In this document: in pieces, positions 16,158-25,285 of the stretch | Layout of the letters: each line of letters opens with the position of its first letter | Numbering within the stretch: the first letter of the stretch is position 1 | Assembly: GCA_965205725.1 (NCBI GenBank) | Contig: OZ242189.1 | Location: 558,001-622,000 of the forward strand | Origin: G965205725 sp965205725 | GTDB taxonomy: Bacteria > Pseudomonadota > Gammaproteobacteria > Pseudomonadales > Halieaceae | Direction: 5' to 3' | Length of the DNA: 64,000 nt | Translations under genes and position numbers: made by a program | Notes under the pieces: generated by a model | What the model saw: only the letters and a program-made list of their open reading frames with translations | Database searches by the model: none | Told to the model about the DNA's origin: nothing

Positions 16158-16910
16158 GTGAGAGTCTCAGTCGTATCAATTTTTCCGGAAATGTTTGAGG
16201 CTCTGGTCGGCTATGGTGTTATCGGCAGAGCGGTTGAACAGGCGCAGGTGACACTGCATCTGAGTAATCCACGGGATTACGCAACCGACCGTCACGCTGC
16301 GGTGGATGATCGCCCCTATGGCGGTGGCCCTGGAATGCTGATGAAAATTGAGACTCTGGAACAGGCCATTGTGGCGTCCAGAGAGGCGGTTGGAACGGAT
16401 AGTCGGGTTGTCTGTCTTTCACCACAGGGCCAGCGGTTCGATCATGCGAAGGCTGGCGAATTAGCGCAGCAGCAATCGCTGATATTGATTGCGGGTCGGT
16501 ACGAGGGCATTGACGAGCGCTTGATACTGGCCGAGGTGGATGAGGAATTATCCATCGGAGATTACGTTGTCAGTGGTGGGGAGTTGCCCGCCATGGTGGT
16601 TGTGGATGCGGTAGTGCGTCAATTGCAGGGGGTGCTGGGGCATGAGCTCTCGGCGGAGCAGGATTCATTTGCCGATGGCCTGTTGGATTGCCCCCATTAT
16701 ACGCGGCCCGAACAATATAAAGGGGTGAGGGTGCCTGAGGTTTTGCTGAGCGGGAACCATGAACATATTCGCCGCTGGCGGCTGAAGCAGGCATTAGGCA
16801 GAACCTGGGAGCGTCGCCCGGACTTGCTTAAAGAGCGGGCACTGAGTCCCGAAGAAAACGAATTGCTGGCAGAGTATCGCCAGGAGATTTTAAACAGGAG
16901 TACAACATGA
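16158..16910 (+). CDS. trmD: tRNA (guanine-N1)-methyltransferase TrmD
   Basis: Start set at the GTG at 16158 (MRVSVVSIFPEMFEAL), ten bases after GGTGAG; the frame also opens upstream inside rimM. The 250-residue protein has the SPOUT trefoil-knot SAM site: DDRPYGGGPGMLMK, LSPQGQ, AGRYEGIDERL and IGDYVVSGGELPA. It methylates G37 of tRNAs reading CNN-type codons and prevents +1 frameshifts. Its TGA overlaps the rplS ATG (ATGA), implying coupling. Confidence 0.97.
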   Translation: MRVSVVSIFPEMFEALVGYGVIGRAVEQAQVTLHLSNPRDYATDRHAAVDDRPYGGGPGMLMKIETLEQAIVASREAVGTDSRVVCLSPQGQRFDHAKAGELAQQQSLILIAGRYEGIDERLILAEVDEELSIGDYVVSGGELPAMVVVDAVVRQLQGVLGHELSAEQDSFADGLLDCPHYTRPEQYKGVRVPEVLLSGNHEHIRRWRLKQALGRTWERRPDLLKERALSPEENELLAEYRQEILNRSTT

Positions 16911-17263
16911 ATACGAACAACATTATTTCGCAGCTCGAAGCGGAGCAGATGGGAAAAGATCTGCCTGATTTCGGTTCAGGTGACACCGTGGTTGTGCAAG
17001 TGAAGGTCAGGGAAGGCAACCGGGAGCGGCTACAGGCGTTTGAAGGTGTGGTACTGGGCAAAAAGAATCGCAGTCTGAATTCTGCATTCACAGTGCGCAA
17101 AATTTCTCACGGTATCGGTGTTGAGCGTACCTTTCAAACCTATAGCCCTCTGGTCGACAGCATTACGGTTAAACGCCGCGGCGACGTGCGCCAGGCCAAG
17201 CTCTACTACTTGCGCGAGCTGAGCGGAAAAGCGGCTCGCATTAAAGAGAAGCTGGGCAAGTAA
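16907..17263 (+). CDS. rplS: 50S ribosomal protein L19
   Basis: 118 residues with the L19 core FGSGDTVVVQVKVREGNRER, FEGVVLGKKNRSLNSAFTVR and the closing LYYLRELSGKAARIKEKL. L19 sits at the 30S-50S interface. Last gene of the operon, overlapping trmD by four bases and followed within 10 bases by an intrinsic terminator. Confidence 0.98.
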   Translation: MNTNNIISQLEAEQMGKDLPDFGSGDTVVVQVKVREGNRERLQAFEGVVLGKKNRSLNSAFTVRKISHGIGVERTFQTYSPLVDSITVKRRGDVRQAKLYYLRELSGKAARIKEKLGK

Positions 17264-17270
17264 TTTTGAA

Positions 17271-17297
17271 GGGTGACGCAAGTCGCCCTTTCTTTTT
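17271..17297 (+). terminator. Intrinsic terminator of the rpsP-rplS operon
   Basis: GGGTGAC-GCAA-GTCGCCC (stem of seven pairs, one G-U) is followed by TTTCTTTTT, directly after the rplS stop. It overlaps the upstream extension of the xerD frame, which argues for the later xerD start at 17299. Confidence 0.85.
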
Positions 17298-17298
17298 G

Positions 17299-18195
17299 GT
17301 GGCCGAAAACAATCCAGTCATCGAACGCTACCTGGATGCCCTTTGGGTGGAGAAGGGGCTCAGCGATAACACGCTGTCATCTTATCGCCGAGACCTGGCC
17401 GCCTATTCTGATTGGCTAAATCTGGAACGTAGTAGCGACTTGCTCAAGGCTGACAAAATTCTGCTGGAAGCCTATTTGGGCTGGCGCCTGCTGCGGGGGC
17501 TTTCCGCCAGGTCTACAGCGCGTTTTCTCTCATGTATTCGAGGGTTCTACCGCTACCAAGTGCGTGAAGCCGTTCTTTTTAAAGACCCCAGTCTCGATGT
17601 GGATAGCCCTAAACTGGGTCGGTCTCTACCGAAATCTCTAAGCGAAGAGGACGTTGATCGCCTGTTGCAGGCTCCTGACCTGGGTAATCCGCTGGAATTT
17701 CGTGACAGGACGATGTTAGAGCTGTTGTATGCCTGTGGCTTGCGAGTCACTGAACTGGTATCACTGCGTCTGCTGCAACTGAGTTTGAACCAGGGTGTGG
17801 TGCGGATACTGGGAAAGGGCGACAAAGAGCGCTTGGTCCCGATGGGTGAAGAGGCTGTCTCCTGGCTACAGCGGTATTTGCAGGGGCCGCGTATGGAGTT
17901 GTTGAACAATGTGCCCCGCGAGGTGTTGTTTCCCAGCAAACGGGGCTCACAAATGACTCGCCAGGCGTTTTGGCATCGTATTAAAATCTACGCCCGACGC
18001 GCCGAGATAAAAAGCGCGCTGTCGCCGCATACGCTCAGGCATGCCTTCGCCACTCATTTACTGAACCACGGTGCAGATTTGCGAGTGGTACAGTTGCTGC
18101 TGGGCCACAGCGATTTGACCACCACGCAGATATACACTCATGTAGCGAAAGAACGGATGAAAGAATTACATGCCCGCCACCATCCGCGGGGCTAG
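17299..18195 (+). CDS. xerD: Tyrosine recombinase XerD
   Basis: Read from the GTG at 17299 (MAENNPVIERYLDALWVEKG) the protein has 298 residues, the XerD size; a TTG at 17266 would add eleven residues but lies across the rplS terminator. It has the N-terminal SAM-like DNA-binding domain and catalytic residues: Arg in CGLRVTEL, Lys in GKGDKERLVP, HTLRHAFATHLL and GHSDLTTTQIYTHV with the nucleophile Tyr. With XerC it resolves chromosome dimers at dif. No clear Shine-Dalgarno precedes the GTG. dsbC follows, as in other gammaproteobacteria. Confidence 0.95.
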   Translation: MAENNPVIERYLDALWVEKGLSDNTLSSYRRDLAAYSDWLNLERSSDLLKADKILLEAYLGWRLLRGLSARSTARFLSCIRGFYRYQVREAVLFKDPSLDVDSPKLGRSLPKSLSEEDVDRLLQAPDLGNPLEFRDRTMLELLYACGLRVTELVSLRLLQLSLNQGVVRILGKGDKERLVPMGEEAVSWLQRYLQGPRMELLNNVPREVLFPSKRGSQMTRQAFWHRIKIYARRAEIKSALSPHTLRHAFATHLLNHGADLRVVQLLLGHSDLTTTQIYTHVAKERMKELHARHHPRG

Positions 18196-18248
18196 GAGTC
18201 TGCCGGACTTAACGACCCACTGGGCTTAGTGACCCGCCGGGCTTAGTA
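18194..18248 (+). repeat. Repeat tail after xerD, half of a split inverted repeat
   Basis: The xerD TAG merges into TAGGAGTCTGCCGG. Its perfect inverse CCGGCAGACTCC lies at 18403-18414, beyond the inserted element, so a 12-bp inverted repeat (possible terminator stem) has been pulled apart. Between are 17-bp tandem units of form GGRCTTARYGACCCRCY. Confidence 0.75.
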
Positions 18249-18387
18249 GAGACCTTTGCACGAAAGCCATTTCACCTGCATGCTACGTTAAAAACGTACT
18301 CAATCGGTCATTTATACCCATAAACTCCCTCATTCCGTGCGTTCTTGCCTTGCCTGAAAGCGAAATCATCTTCCGTGCAAAGGTCTC
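18249..18387. mobile_element. MITE-like element, copy 2 (139 bp) between xerD and dsbC
   Basis: Same GAGACCTTTGCACG...GGTCTC ends and short form as copy 1. The flanks share AGTA on both sides (a 4-bp match, so the 5-bp duplication has decayed or is offset). No coding capacity of its own. Confidence 0.88.
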
Positions 18388-18480
18388 AGTAAATGGTTAA
18401 GCCCGGCAGACTCCCGGAAATTTTTGGGAACCAAGTCTGTACGCGGTGCTCCAAGCATACAGTTTAATGAGGACACAGCT

Positions 18481-19221
18481 ATGACAACCACCCTGCAACA
18501 CGCAGTTTCAGTGACGTTCGCCTTTTTACTCGGAACTAGCGGTGCAGTGGCCGGGTCTGAGGATGCCAATGTTATTCTAAAGAAGCTGTCGGCTGCGCGG
18601 TCAGACCTGAAGGTAGATTCTATTACGCGGAGCGTTGCGACTGGTTTGTATGAAGTACGGCTCGATGGCGGTGCGATCATTTATGCGACAGCAGACGGCA
18701 ATCACTTCGTGCTTGGAGACCTGTTTGCGGTTGGCAGCCAGGGCTTTGTCAATTTGGCGGAGCAGCGCCGCGATGCCGACCGTCTTGAACTGATTGCCAG
18801 TGTCAATACCGACGACATGATTGTGTTTTCTCCCAGGGGTGAGGCCAAAGCGCTTATCAATGTGTTTACCGATGTCGATTGTTTCTACTGTCAGAAATTG
18901 CATCAGGAAGTTCCGGCGTTGAATGCGCTTGGTATTGAGGTGCGCTATTTGGCGTACCCTCGATCTGGCATTGGCGGCGAGTCTTATCGCAAAATCGCCA
19001 GCGCCTGGTGTTCCGACGACCCTAACACGGCGATAACCCGGTTGAAGGCCCGCGAGGAAATTCCAGAGAATGTATGCGCTGGTAACCCGGTTGCGGACCA
19101 GTTTGTGCTAGGTCAAAAAGTCGGCGTCCGCGGAACCCCGGCAATGGTGCTTGAAAATGGTCAATTGGTGCAGGGTTATAAGCCCGCGGATCAGTTAGCT
19201 GCACAGCTTGGTATCAACTGA
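18481..19221 (+). CDS. dsbC: Periplasmic thiol:disulfide isomerase DsbC
   Basis: Start at 18481 (ATG, preceded by GAGGAC). The 246-residue precursor has a signal peptide ending near VAGSED, an N-terminal dimerisation domain, then the thioredoxin fold with active-site DCFYCQKLH and a cis-Pro loop GVRGTPAMVL. A second Cys pair (WCSDD and ENVCAG) matches the DsbC structural disulfide. It reshuffles wrong disulfides in the periplasm. MITE copies lie on both sides, separating it from xerD and from the aminotransferase. Confidence 0.95.
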   Translation: MTTTLQHAVSVTFAFLLGTSGAVAGSEDANVILKKLSAARSDLKVDSITRSVATGLYEVRLDGGAIIYATADGNHFVLGDLFAVGSQGFVNLAEQRRDADRLELIASVNTDDMIVFSPRGEAKALINVFTDVDCFYCQKLHQEVPALNALGIEVRYLAYPRSGIGGESYRKIASAWCSDDPNTAITRLKAREEIPENVCAGNPVADQFVLGQKVGVRGTPAMVLENGQLVQGYKPADQLAAQLGIN

Positions 19222-19334
19222 TGCACATGCGGAAGCGGTCTCTTTGCGTACCTCGACCTCGACTTTGACCTCGAACAACAATCCTCGTTTCCAGTTGCGC
19301 ATTCAGTAAACTTGCCTGGGCAAAGCGTCACTCT

Positions 19335-19495
19335 GAGACCTTTGCACGAAAGCCATTTCACCGGCATGCTGCGTCGCCTAAAAGCGCCTACTGTTGGTAA
19401 AATCGTACTCAATCGGTCATTTATACCCATAAACTCCCTCATTCCGTGCGTTTTTGCCTTGCCTGAAAGTGACATCATCTTCCGTGCAAAGTGTC
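19335..19495. mobile_element. MITE-like element, copy 3 (161 bp) after dsbC
   Basis: Left end GAGACCTTTGCACG; the right end is altered to CGTGCAAAGTGTC instead of CAAAGGTCTC. A 5-bp ACTCT duplication flanks it (19330-19334, 19496-19500). It is the long form. The remaining 19222-19633 contains no gene; a CTCGACCTCGACTTTGACCTCGA-like imperfect run (positions 19246-19274) is the only other pattern. Confidence 0.88.
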
Positions 19496-19633
19496 ACTCT
19501 GTTTATTTGGGTAATAATTGCCAATGATGGCTCAATGCAGCCCTGGCCTGCGTTGACAGTGGGGAGCTGTCTCTATAGTGTTGCCCACCTGTTTTAACCC
19601 CCATTTGTCGAGAGAAAACGCGAGAAGAAGCCC

Positions 19634-20821
19634 GTGGACAGCGAATTTCAGAGAATCCAGCGCCTGCCTCCCTATGTGTTTAACATTATTGGAGAATTGA
19701 AGCAGCGGGCGCGAGCGGCGGGGCAAGATATCATCGATTTCGGCATGGGCAATCCGGACCAGCCCACGCCGCCTCATATTGTCGACAAGTTGGTGGAAAC
19801 AGCTCGCCGTGGGGACACCCACCGCTACTCTCAGTCCAGGGGAATTCCGCGGTTGCGCAAAGCCATCTGCGACTGGTACAAAAAACGCTATGAGGTTGAC
19901 CTCAATCCCGAAACCGAGGCGATTGTGACGCTGGGCTCAAAAGAGGGTTTGGCCCACCTGGCGCTGGCGACGACAGGGCCGGGCGATGCGATTCTGGTAC
20001 CGAATCCCAGCTATCCCATACATCTATACGGGTTTGTGATCGCGGGTGCCGATATTCGTCGCGTGCCGATGGCAGGTGAAGAGGCGTTCTTTGATGAGTT
20101 GGAGCAGGCGATTAAAAACAGTTGGCCCAAGCCTAAAATGCTGGTTTTGAACTTTCCGTCCAATCCGACTACGCACTGTGTTGAGCTGCTTTTTTTTGAG
20201 AAAGTTGTTGCAATCGCCAGGCAACACAATATTTGGGTGGTGCAGGATTTGGCGTATGCCGACCTGTGCTTTGACGGCTATCAGGCGCCTTCAATTTTGC
20301 AGGTAGAGGGTGCCAAAGATATTGCAGTCGAATTTTTTAGTATGTCCAAGAGCTACAACATGCCGGGCTGGCGCGTGGGTTTCTGTGTGGGTAATCCAGA
20401 GCTGGTGGGTGCCTTGGCGCGTATGAAATCCTATTTGGATTACGGCATGTTCACGCCGATTCAGGTGGCAGCCATTTCCGCGCTTGAAGGTGACCAGGGC
20501 TGCGTAAAAGAAATCAACCGGCTTTATCTGAACCGTCGCAACGTATTGTGCGAGGGTTTGAATGCAGCGGGCTGGCCTGTCGAACCGCCCAGGGCGACCA
20601 TGTTTGTATGGGCAAAAATGCCAGAGTTTTACCGAGAGATGGGGTCTTTGGAATTCAGCAAGAAATTGCTGGAAGAGGCCAGGGTCGCGGTATCGCCCGG
20701 CGTCGGTTTTGGCGAGGGCGGAGAAGATCATGTGCGTTTTGGTTTGATTGAAAATGAACATAGAACTCGCCAGGCACTTCGCAGTATTAAACGCATGATT
20801 AGAAAAGACGGGTTTGCCTGA
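19634..20821 (+). CDS. alaC: AlaC-type alanine/glutamate-pyruvate aminotransferase
   Basis: 395-residue fold-type I PLP aminotransferase starting at a GTG. Motifs: IDFGMGNPDQPTPPHIV, TLGSKEGLAHL, NFPSNPTTHCVE, the PLP lysine in FFSMSKSYNMPGWRVGF and the Arg in VRFGLIENEHR. This set and length match AlaC (YfdZ), which makes alanine from pyruvate and glutamate. It ends one base before the hom ATG, so it is almost certainly cotranscribed with hom-thrC-recJ, tying alanine and threonine synthesis. Confidence 0.9.
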   Translation: MDSEFQRIQRLPPYVFNIIGELKQRARAAGQDIIDFGMGNPDQPTPPHIVDKLVETARRGDTHRYSQSRGIPRLRKAICDWYKKRYEVDLNPETEAIVTLGSKEGLAHLALATTGPGDAILVPNPSYPIHLYGFVIAGADIRRVPMAGEEAFFDELEQAIKNSWPKPKMLVLNFPSNPTTHCVELLFFEKVVAIARQHNIWVVQDLAYADLCFDGYQAPSILQVEGAKDIAVEFFSMSKSYNMPGWRVGFCVGNPELVGALARMKSYLDYGMFTPIQVAAISALEGDQGCVKEINRLYLNRRNVLCEGLNAAGWPVEPPRATMFVWAKMPEFYREMGSLEFSKKLLEEARVAVSPGVGFGEGGEDHVRFGLIENEHRTRQALRSIKRMIRKDGFA

Positions 20822-20822
20822 A

Positions 20823-22127
20823 ATGAGTAAAGTAAGACTTGGCCTGTGTGGACTCGGCACGGTAGGTAGCGGAGTCGTCAATGTTATGCAGCGCAATGGC
20901 GCGAGTATTTCCGCCAGGTCGAATACCGAAGTTGCGCTGGTTCATGTGGGCGCACGCCGCGATAATCCCAACTGTGAGCTGGGTGATATTAAGGTAAGTC
21001 GGGATATTTTTGCCGTAGTGCGCGACCCGGAAGTGGATGTTGTTTTAGAACTTGTCGGTGGAACCGAAGTAGCGCTGGAACTGGTGCGAGAAGCCATAGC
21101 CAATAACAAGCATGTTGTCACAGCCAACAAGGCCATGCTTGCCGAGTGGGGCAATGAGTTAATGGCGGAAGCTGAGCAAGCCGGGGTTTGTATCGCTTAC
21201 GAGGCAGCAGTAGCCGGTGGTATTCCCATCGTCAAGGCAATACGGGAAGGCCTGGCTGGCAATGAAATTCAGTGGCTGGCGGGTATCATAAACGGCACTG
21301 GCAATTTCATTCTTTCAGAGATGAACGATAAAGGCCGCGAGTTCGCCGACGCGCTTAAGGAAGCGCAAGCGCTTGGTTACGCAGAGGCCGACCCCGCTCT
21401 CGATGTGGAAGGTATTGATGCAGCCCACAAGCTGGTCATACTGGCGTCCATTGCTTTTGGGATGCCCTTGCAGTTTGACAGCGTGTTTACCGAAGGCATT
21501 AGCGGCATAGAACCTCAGGATGTGGACTATGCAGAAGAGCTGGGCTATCGCATTAAGCACTTGGGGGTGGCACGGCGCTCTGGCGATGCCATTGAAATGC
21601 GTGTGCATCCCGCTTTAATTCCAAATACGCGCCTGTTGGCCAATGTAGACGGGGTAAAAAACGCCGTACTGGTAGAGGCCGATGCGGTGGGTTCTACTCT
21701 GTATTGCGGTGCGGGTGCCGGTGCAGAACCGACCGCCTCTGCGGTACTGGCAGACGTGGTAGATATTGCGCGCGCCCTGGGTTGTGGACAGCAGCCAACC
21801 GTTAGTGGTCTGGGTTTTGCCGCCACTGGCGTCGAGCACTTGTCAGTGCTGGCGATGCAGGATATTGAAACCGCCTACTATTTGCGGTTGCTTGCTGAGG
21901 ATAAGCCCGGCGTTATGTCGGAGGTCTCCAGTATTTTGAGCGGTCTGGGTATCAGTATTGAAGCGCTGATTCAAAAGCCTCCCCAGGCGGAAGAAACCAA
22001 AGTGCCAGTGATTGTTCTGACCAATAGAGTCAGAGAGGGCGAGCTGGAAAAAGCAGTCGCAGCAATAGAGGCTCTGGATACTATCGTGGGCTCGCTGACC
22101 CGCATCCGGGTTGAGGCTCTGATATGA
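20823..22127 (+). CDS. hom: Homoserine dehydrogenase
   Basis: Start at the ATG at 20823 (MSKVRLGLCGLGTVGSGVV), 434 residues. Order: Rossmann NAD(P)-binding site GLGTVGSG, TANKAMLAEWG, the catalytic region EAAVAGGIPIVKAIREGLAG and GIINGTGNFIL, and a C-terminal ACT domain (YLRLLAEDKPGVMSEVSSIL) for threonine feedback. It reduces aspartate semialdehyde to homoserine. Single-function form, as in Pseudomonas. Its TGA overlaps the thrC ATG. Confidence 0.97.
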   Translation: MSKVRLGLCGLGTVGSGVVNVMQRNGASISARSNTEVALVHVGARRDNPNCELGDIKVSRDIFAVVRDPEVDVVLELVGGTEVALELVREAIANNKHVVTANKAMLAEWGNELMAEAEQAGVCIAYEAAVAGGIPIVKAIREGLAGNEIQWLAGIINGTGNFILSEMNDKGREFADALKEAQALGYAEADPALDVEGIDAAHKLVILASIAFGMPLQFDSVFTEGISGIEPQDVDYAEELGYRIKHLGVARRSGDAIEMRVHPALIPNTRLLANVDGVKNAVLVEADAVGSTLYCGAGAGAEPTASAVLADVVDIARALGCGQQPTVSGLGFAATGVEHLSVLAMQDIETAYYLRLLAEDKPGVMSEVSSILSGLGISIEALIQKPPQAEETKVPVIVLTNRVREGELEKAVAAIEALDTIVGSLTRIRVEALI

Positions 22128-23521
22128 AATACATCAGCACTCGCGGCAATGCCCCGGCATTGAATTTTGAGGAAGTGCTCCTCGCCGGCCTTGCTGAAGA
22201 TGGTGGCCTGTACGTGCCAGAGTCTCTGCCCCGGTTTAGTGCCGAGCAAATTACCGCGATGGCGCAGATGGATTATGCAGAGCTGGCTCTGGAAATTATC
22301 AAGCCCTTTGTCGATGCTGCAATCCCAAATAGCGACCTGGAGCAGATCATTAAAGACAGCTATGCAGAGTTTCGCCACGGTGCGGTTGCGCCAATGGTGC
22401 AGTTGGGTAGCAATGAATGGGTGCTGGAATTGTTTCACGGCCCCACCCTGGCCTTTAAGGACTTTGCCCTACAGTTGCTGGGGCGCTTGCTGGATTACAT
22501 TTTGGAGCGCCAACACCGCAAAATGGTGATTATGGGGGCGACCTCTGGTGATACCGGCTCGGCGGCCATCGAAGGTTGCAAGCGCTGTAAAAATATCGAC
22601 ATTTTCATATTGCACCCTCACGAGCGCGTATCGAATGTGCAGCGCCGACAGATGACCACAGTCGCCGCTGACAATATTCATAACATTGCAGTGCAGGGCA
22701 ATTTTGACGATTGCCAGGCCATGGTGAAGGCGAGTTTTACCCGCCGCAGTTTTTTGCCCGAGGGCCGCAATCTGGTGGCAGTAAATTCAATTAACTGGGC
22801 TCGAATCATGGCTCAGATTGTGTACTATTTTTATGCAGCGGTGGCTGTTGGCGGCCCTCGACGAGACGTTGCCTTTTCGGTGCCTACTGGAAATTTTGGC
22901 GATATTTTTGCCGGCTACCTGGCCAAAGGCATGGGCCTGCCAGTGAAGCAGTTGATCATCGCGACCAATCGCAATGACGTATTGCACCGTATTATGACGA
23001 CGTCAGTGTACGCCCGGAAAGATATCCGGCACAGCCTTTCACCGAGTATGGATATTTCGATCTCCAGTAATTTTGAGCGCCTGTTATTTGATCTCTATGA
23101 CCGTGACGGCAAGGCGATCAATGACCTGATGAACCAATTCAATAGCGGTGCAATCACGTTGAAGGAGCAGGCTGTCGCTGCGGCCAGCGAGCTTTTTAGC
23201 AGTTGGGCCGTGAGTGACGAGGAAACCTGTCAAGTGATTCAGGAGGTTTGGTCGCGCAGCGGGTACCTGCTCGACCCACATTCCGCGATTGGCGTGAAAG
23301 CCGCTCGAAATAAGCGCTGCGATGCTGCAACCCCGATAATAACGCTGGCCACCGCGCATCCGGCCAAGTTTCCCGAGGCGATTGCTCAGGCAGGGGTCGA
23401 TTTCCAGCCGCCGTTGCCGCACCATATGGCCGACCTGTTTGAACGGACCGAACACTATGACGTGCTGCCCAATGATTTGTCAGTTGTACAGGCATTCATG
23501 TCGGATAACATCAACGCCTGA
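22124..23521 (+). CDS. thrC: Threonine synthase
   Basis: 465 residues, class with N-terminal MKYISTRGNAPALNFEEVLLAG and the PLP-binding FHGPTLAFKDFALQLLG, then GATSGDTGSAAIEG and SINWARIMAQIVYYFYA. It converts O-phosphohomoserine to threonine. Overlaps hom by four bases (ATGA) and is six bases before recJ. Confidence 0.97.
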   Translation: MKYISTRGNAPALNFEEVLLAGLAEDGGLYVPESLPRFSAEQITAMAQMDYAELALEIIKPFVDAAIPNSDLEQIIKDSYAEFRHGAVAPMVQLGSNEWVLELFHGPTLAFKDFALQLLGRLLDYILERQHRKMVIMGATSGDTGSAAIEGCKRCKNIDIFILHPHERVSNVQRRQMTTVAADNIHNIAVQGNFDDCQAMVKASFTRRSFLPEGRNLVAVNSINWARIMAQIVYYFYAAVAVGGPRRDVAFSVPTGNFGDIFAGYLAKGMGLPVKQLIIATNRNDVLHRIMTTSVYARKDIRHSLSPSMDISISSNFERLLFDLYDRDGKAINDLMNQFNSGAITLKEQAVAAASELFSSWAVSDEETCQVIQEVWSRSGYLLDPHSAIGVKAARNKRCDAATPIITLATAHPAKFPEAIAQAGVDFQPPLPHHMADLFERTEHYDVLPNDLSVVQAFMSDNINA

Positions 23522-23527
23522 TACCTT

Positions 23528-25252
23528 ATGAGTCTGCGTCGCCGTCCTGCCGCCGATGCCTCGCAGCTTGAATGTCTTCATCCGGTACTCGCGCAAGTTT
23601 ACGCTCAGCGCGGCGTTACTGATTCTGGCGAGCTGGCTCTCAAGCTGGATAAGCTGCTGCGCCCCGCCGACCTGGACGGAGCAAATACCGCCGCCATTCT
23701 GCTGGCTGATGCACTTGAGCAGCAAACCCATATGCTGGTGGTGGGAGACTTCGACGCCGACGGTGCGACCAGCGTAGCACTGGCTTTAACACTGTTGCGA
23801 AAGATGGGCGCCAGTGTGAGCTATCTGGTGCCCAATCGTTTTGAATACGGCTACGGCCTGACTCCGGAAATTGTTGAACTCGCTGCCCTGCAATCTCCCG
23901 GCCTGATCATCACAGTAGACAATGGTATATCCAGCATAGAGGGGGTGGCGGTAGCGGCAGAGCTCGGCATTCGCACCCTGATAACCGATCACCATCTGCC
24001 GGGTGAGCAGTTGCCAGCAGCAGAGGTGATTGTTAATCCGAATATGCCAGATTGCAGTTTTGCCAGTAAAAACCTCGCCGGCGTTGGTGTTATTTTTTAC
24101 GTCATGTCTGCATTGCGAACCGAGTTGCGCAAGCGTGACTGGTTTGAAAAGCAGCGCTTTGCCGAACCCAATATGGGAGATGTGCTGGACCTGGTAGCGT
24201 TGGGAACGGTTGCCGACGTGGTACCTCTGGATCGCAATAATCGCATTCTGGTCCAGCAGGGTCTGCTGCGCATTCGGGCTGGCAAGTCGCGCCCCGGCAT
24301 CAAGGCGCTTTTGCGCATTGCAGGACGACGAGCGGAACGCCTGGTGGCCTCTGATCTGGGGTTTTCGGTTGGGCCGCGTTTGAACGCTGCCGGGCGTCTG
24401 GAGGATATGTCGATTGGAATCGAATGCTTGTTGGCAGACGATGAAACCCGTGCGCTCGATTTAGCCATGCAACTGGATGATCTCAACAGAAACCGGCAGC
24501 TCATCGAAAAAGATATGCAGCGTGAAGCGCTTCAATTACTCGAAGCGTCAGGATTTGACAGCCAGCAAAATATGCCTGCCGCCCTGTGTTTGTACGATGC
24601 TCGTTGGCATCAAGGTGTTGTGGGTATCCTGGCCTCCCGAATAAAGGACCGCGTACATCGGCCGACAATTGCTTTCGCCGATGGCGATGTCGACACGATC
24701 AAAGGCTCGGCACGTTCAATTCCCGGCTTGCACATTCGCGATGCACTGGCTGCTGTTGCAACGGCCAATCCGGGTTTGCTATCGAAGTTTGGCGGCCACG
24801 CTATGGCGGCTGGACTGTCACTGTGTCAATCAGATCTCGACGTATTTCGCGCTGCATTTGTTAAGCAGGTGGAGCAGCAATTGGGTGATACGGAGTTGGC
24901 AGCCATGGTTGAGAGTGATGGCGAGCTGGAGGCAGCCCAACTGGACTTATCGCTCGCGCGCGAGTTGCGCTACGCGGGTCCCTGGGGCCAACATTTTCCA
25001 GAGCCCTTATTCGATGGCCGATTTCGTATTGTCCAGCAGCGCATTGTCGGTGAGCGTCATTTAAAATTGGTATTGAGTCACCCGGATAATCCACAGCAAG
25101 GGCTGGATGCCATAGCCTTTAATATTGATGCGGAGGTTTGGCCCAGCCCCACTGTGGAAGAGGTGCGCATCGCCTACCGGTTAGATGTCAACGAATTTCG
25201 TGGCCAGGAAAGTTTGCAACTCATGGTGGAACACATCGAAATAAACCCTTGA
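23528..25252 (+). CDS. recJ: Single-strand-specific exonuclease RecJ
   Basis: 574 residues with DHH/DHHA1 phosphoesterase motifs: VVGDFDADGATSVALA, LIITVDNGISSIEGV, TLITDHHLPGE, and the later SARSIPGLHIRDAL and KFGGHAMAAGLSL. It degrades single-stranded DNA 5' to 3' in recombination and mismatch repair. Last gene of the alaC-hom-thrC-recJ run. Its TGA lies inside the -35 region of the following MerR-type promoter. Confidence 0.97.
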   Translation: MSLRRRPAADASQLECLHPVLAQVYAQRGVTDSGELALKLDKLLRPADLDGANTAAILLADALEQQTHMLVVGDFDADGATSVALALTLLRKMGASVSYLVPNRFEYGYGLTPEIVELAALQSPGLIITVDNGISSIEGVAVAAELGIRTLITDHHLPGEQLPAAEVIVNPNMPDCSFASKNLAGVGVIFYVMSALRTELRKRDWFEKQRFAEPNMGDVLDLVALGTVADVVPLDRNNRILVQQGLLRIRAGKSRPGIKALLRIAGRRAERLVASDLGFSVGPRLNAAGRLEDMSIGIECLLADDETRALDLAMQLDDLNRNRQLIEKDMQREALQLLEASGFDSQQNMPAALCLYDARWHQGVVGILASRIKDRVHRPTIAFADGDVDTIKGSARSIPGLHIRDALAAVATANPGLLSKFGGHAMAAGLSLCQSDLDVFRAAFVKQVEQQLGDTELAAMVESDGELEAAQLDLSLARELRYAGPWGQHFPEPLFDGRFRIVQQRIVGERHLKLVLSHPDNPQQGLDAIAFNIDAEVWPSPTVEEVRIAYRLDVNEFRGQESLQLMVEHIEINP

Positions 25253-25279
25253 CCTTCTAGTAACTGGAAGGTTTACAGT
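25249..25279 (+). promoter_or_regulatory. MerR/CueR-type promoter and operator
   Basis: TTGACC (25249) and TACAGT (25274) are separated by 19 bp, the overlong spacing diagnostic of MerR-family activation. Inside is the dyad ACCTTC-N9-GAAGGT (25252-25272), very close to CueR-type boxes. It overlaps the recJ stop and ends 6 bp before the regulator ATG. Confidence 0.85.
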
Positions 25280-25285
25280 GGGTTT

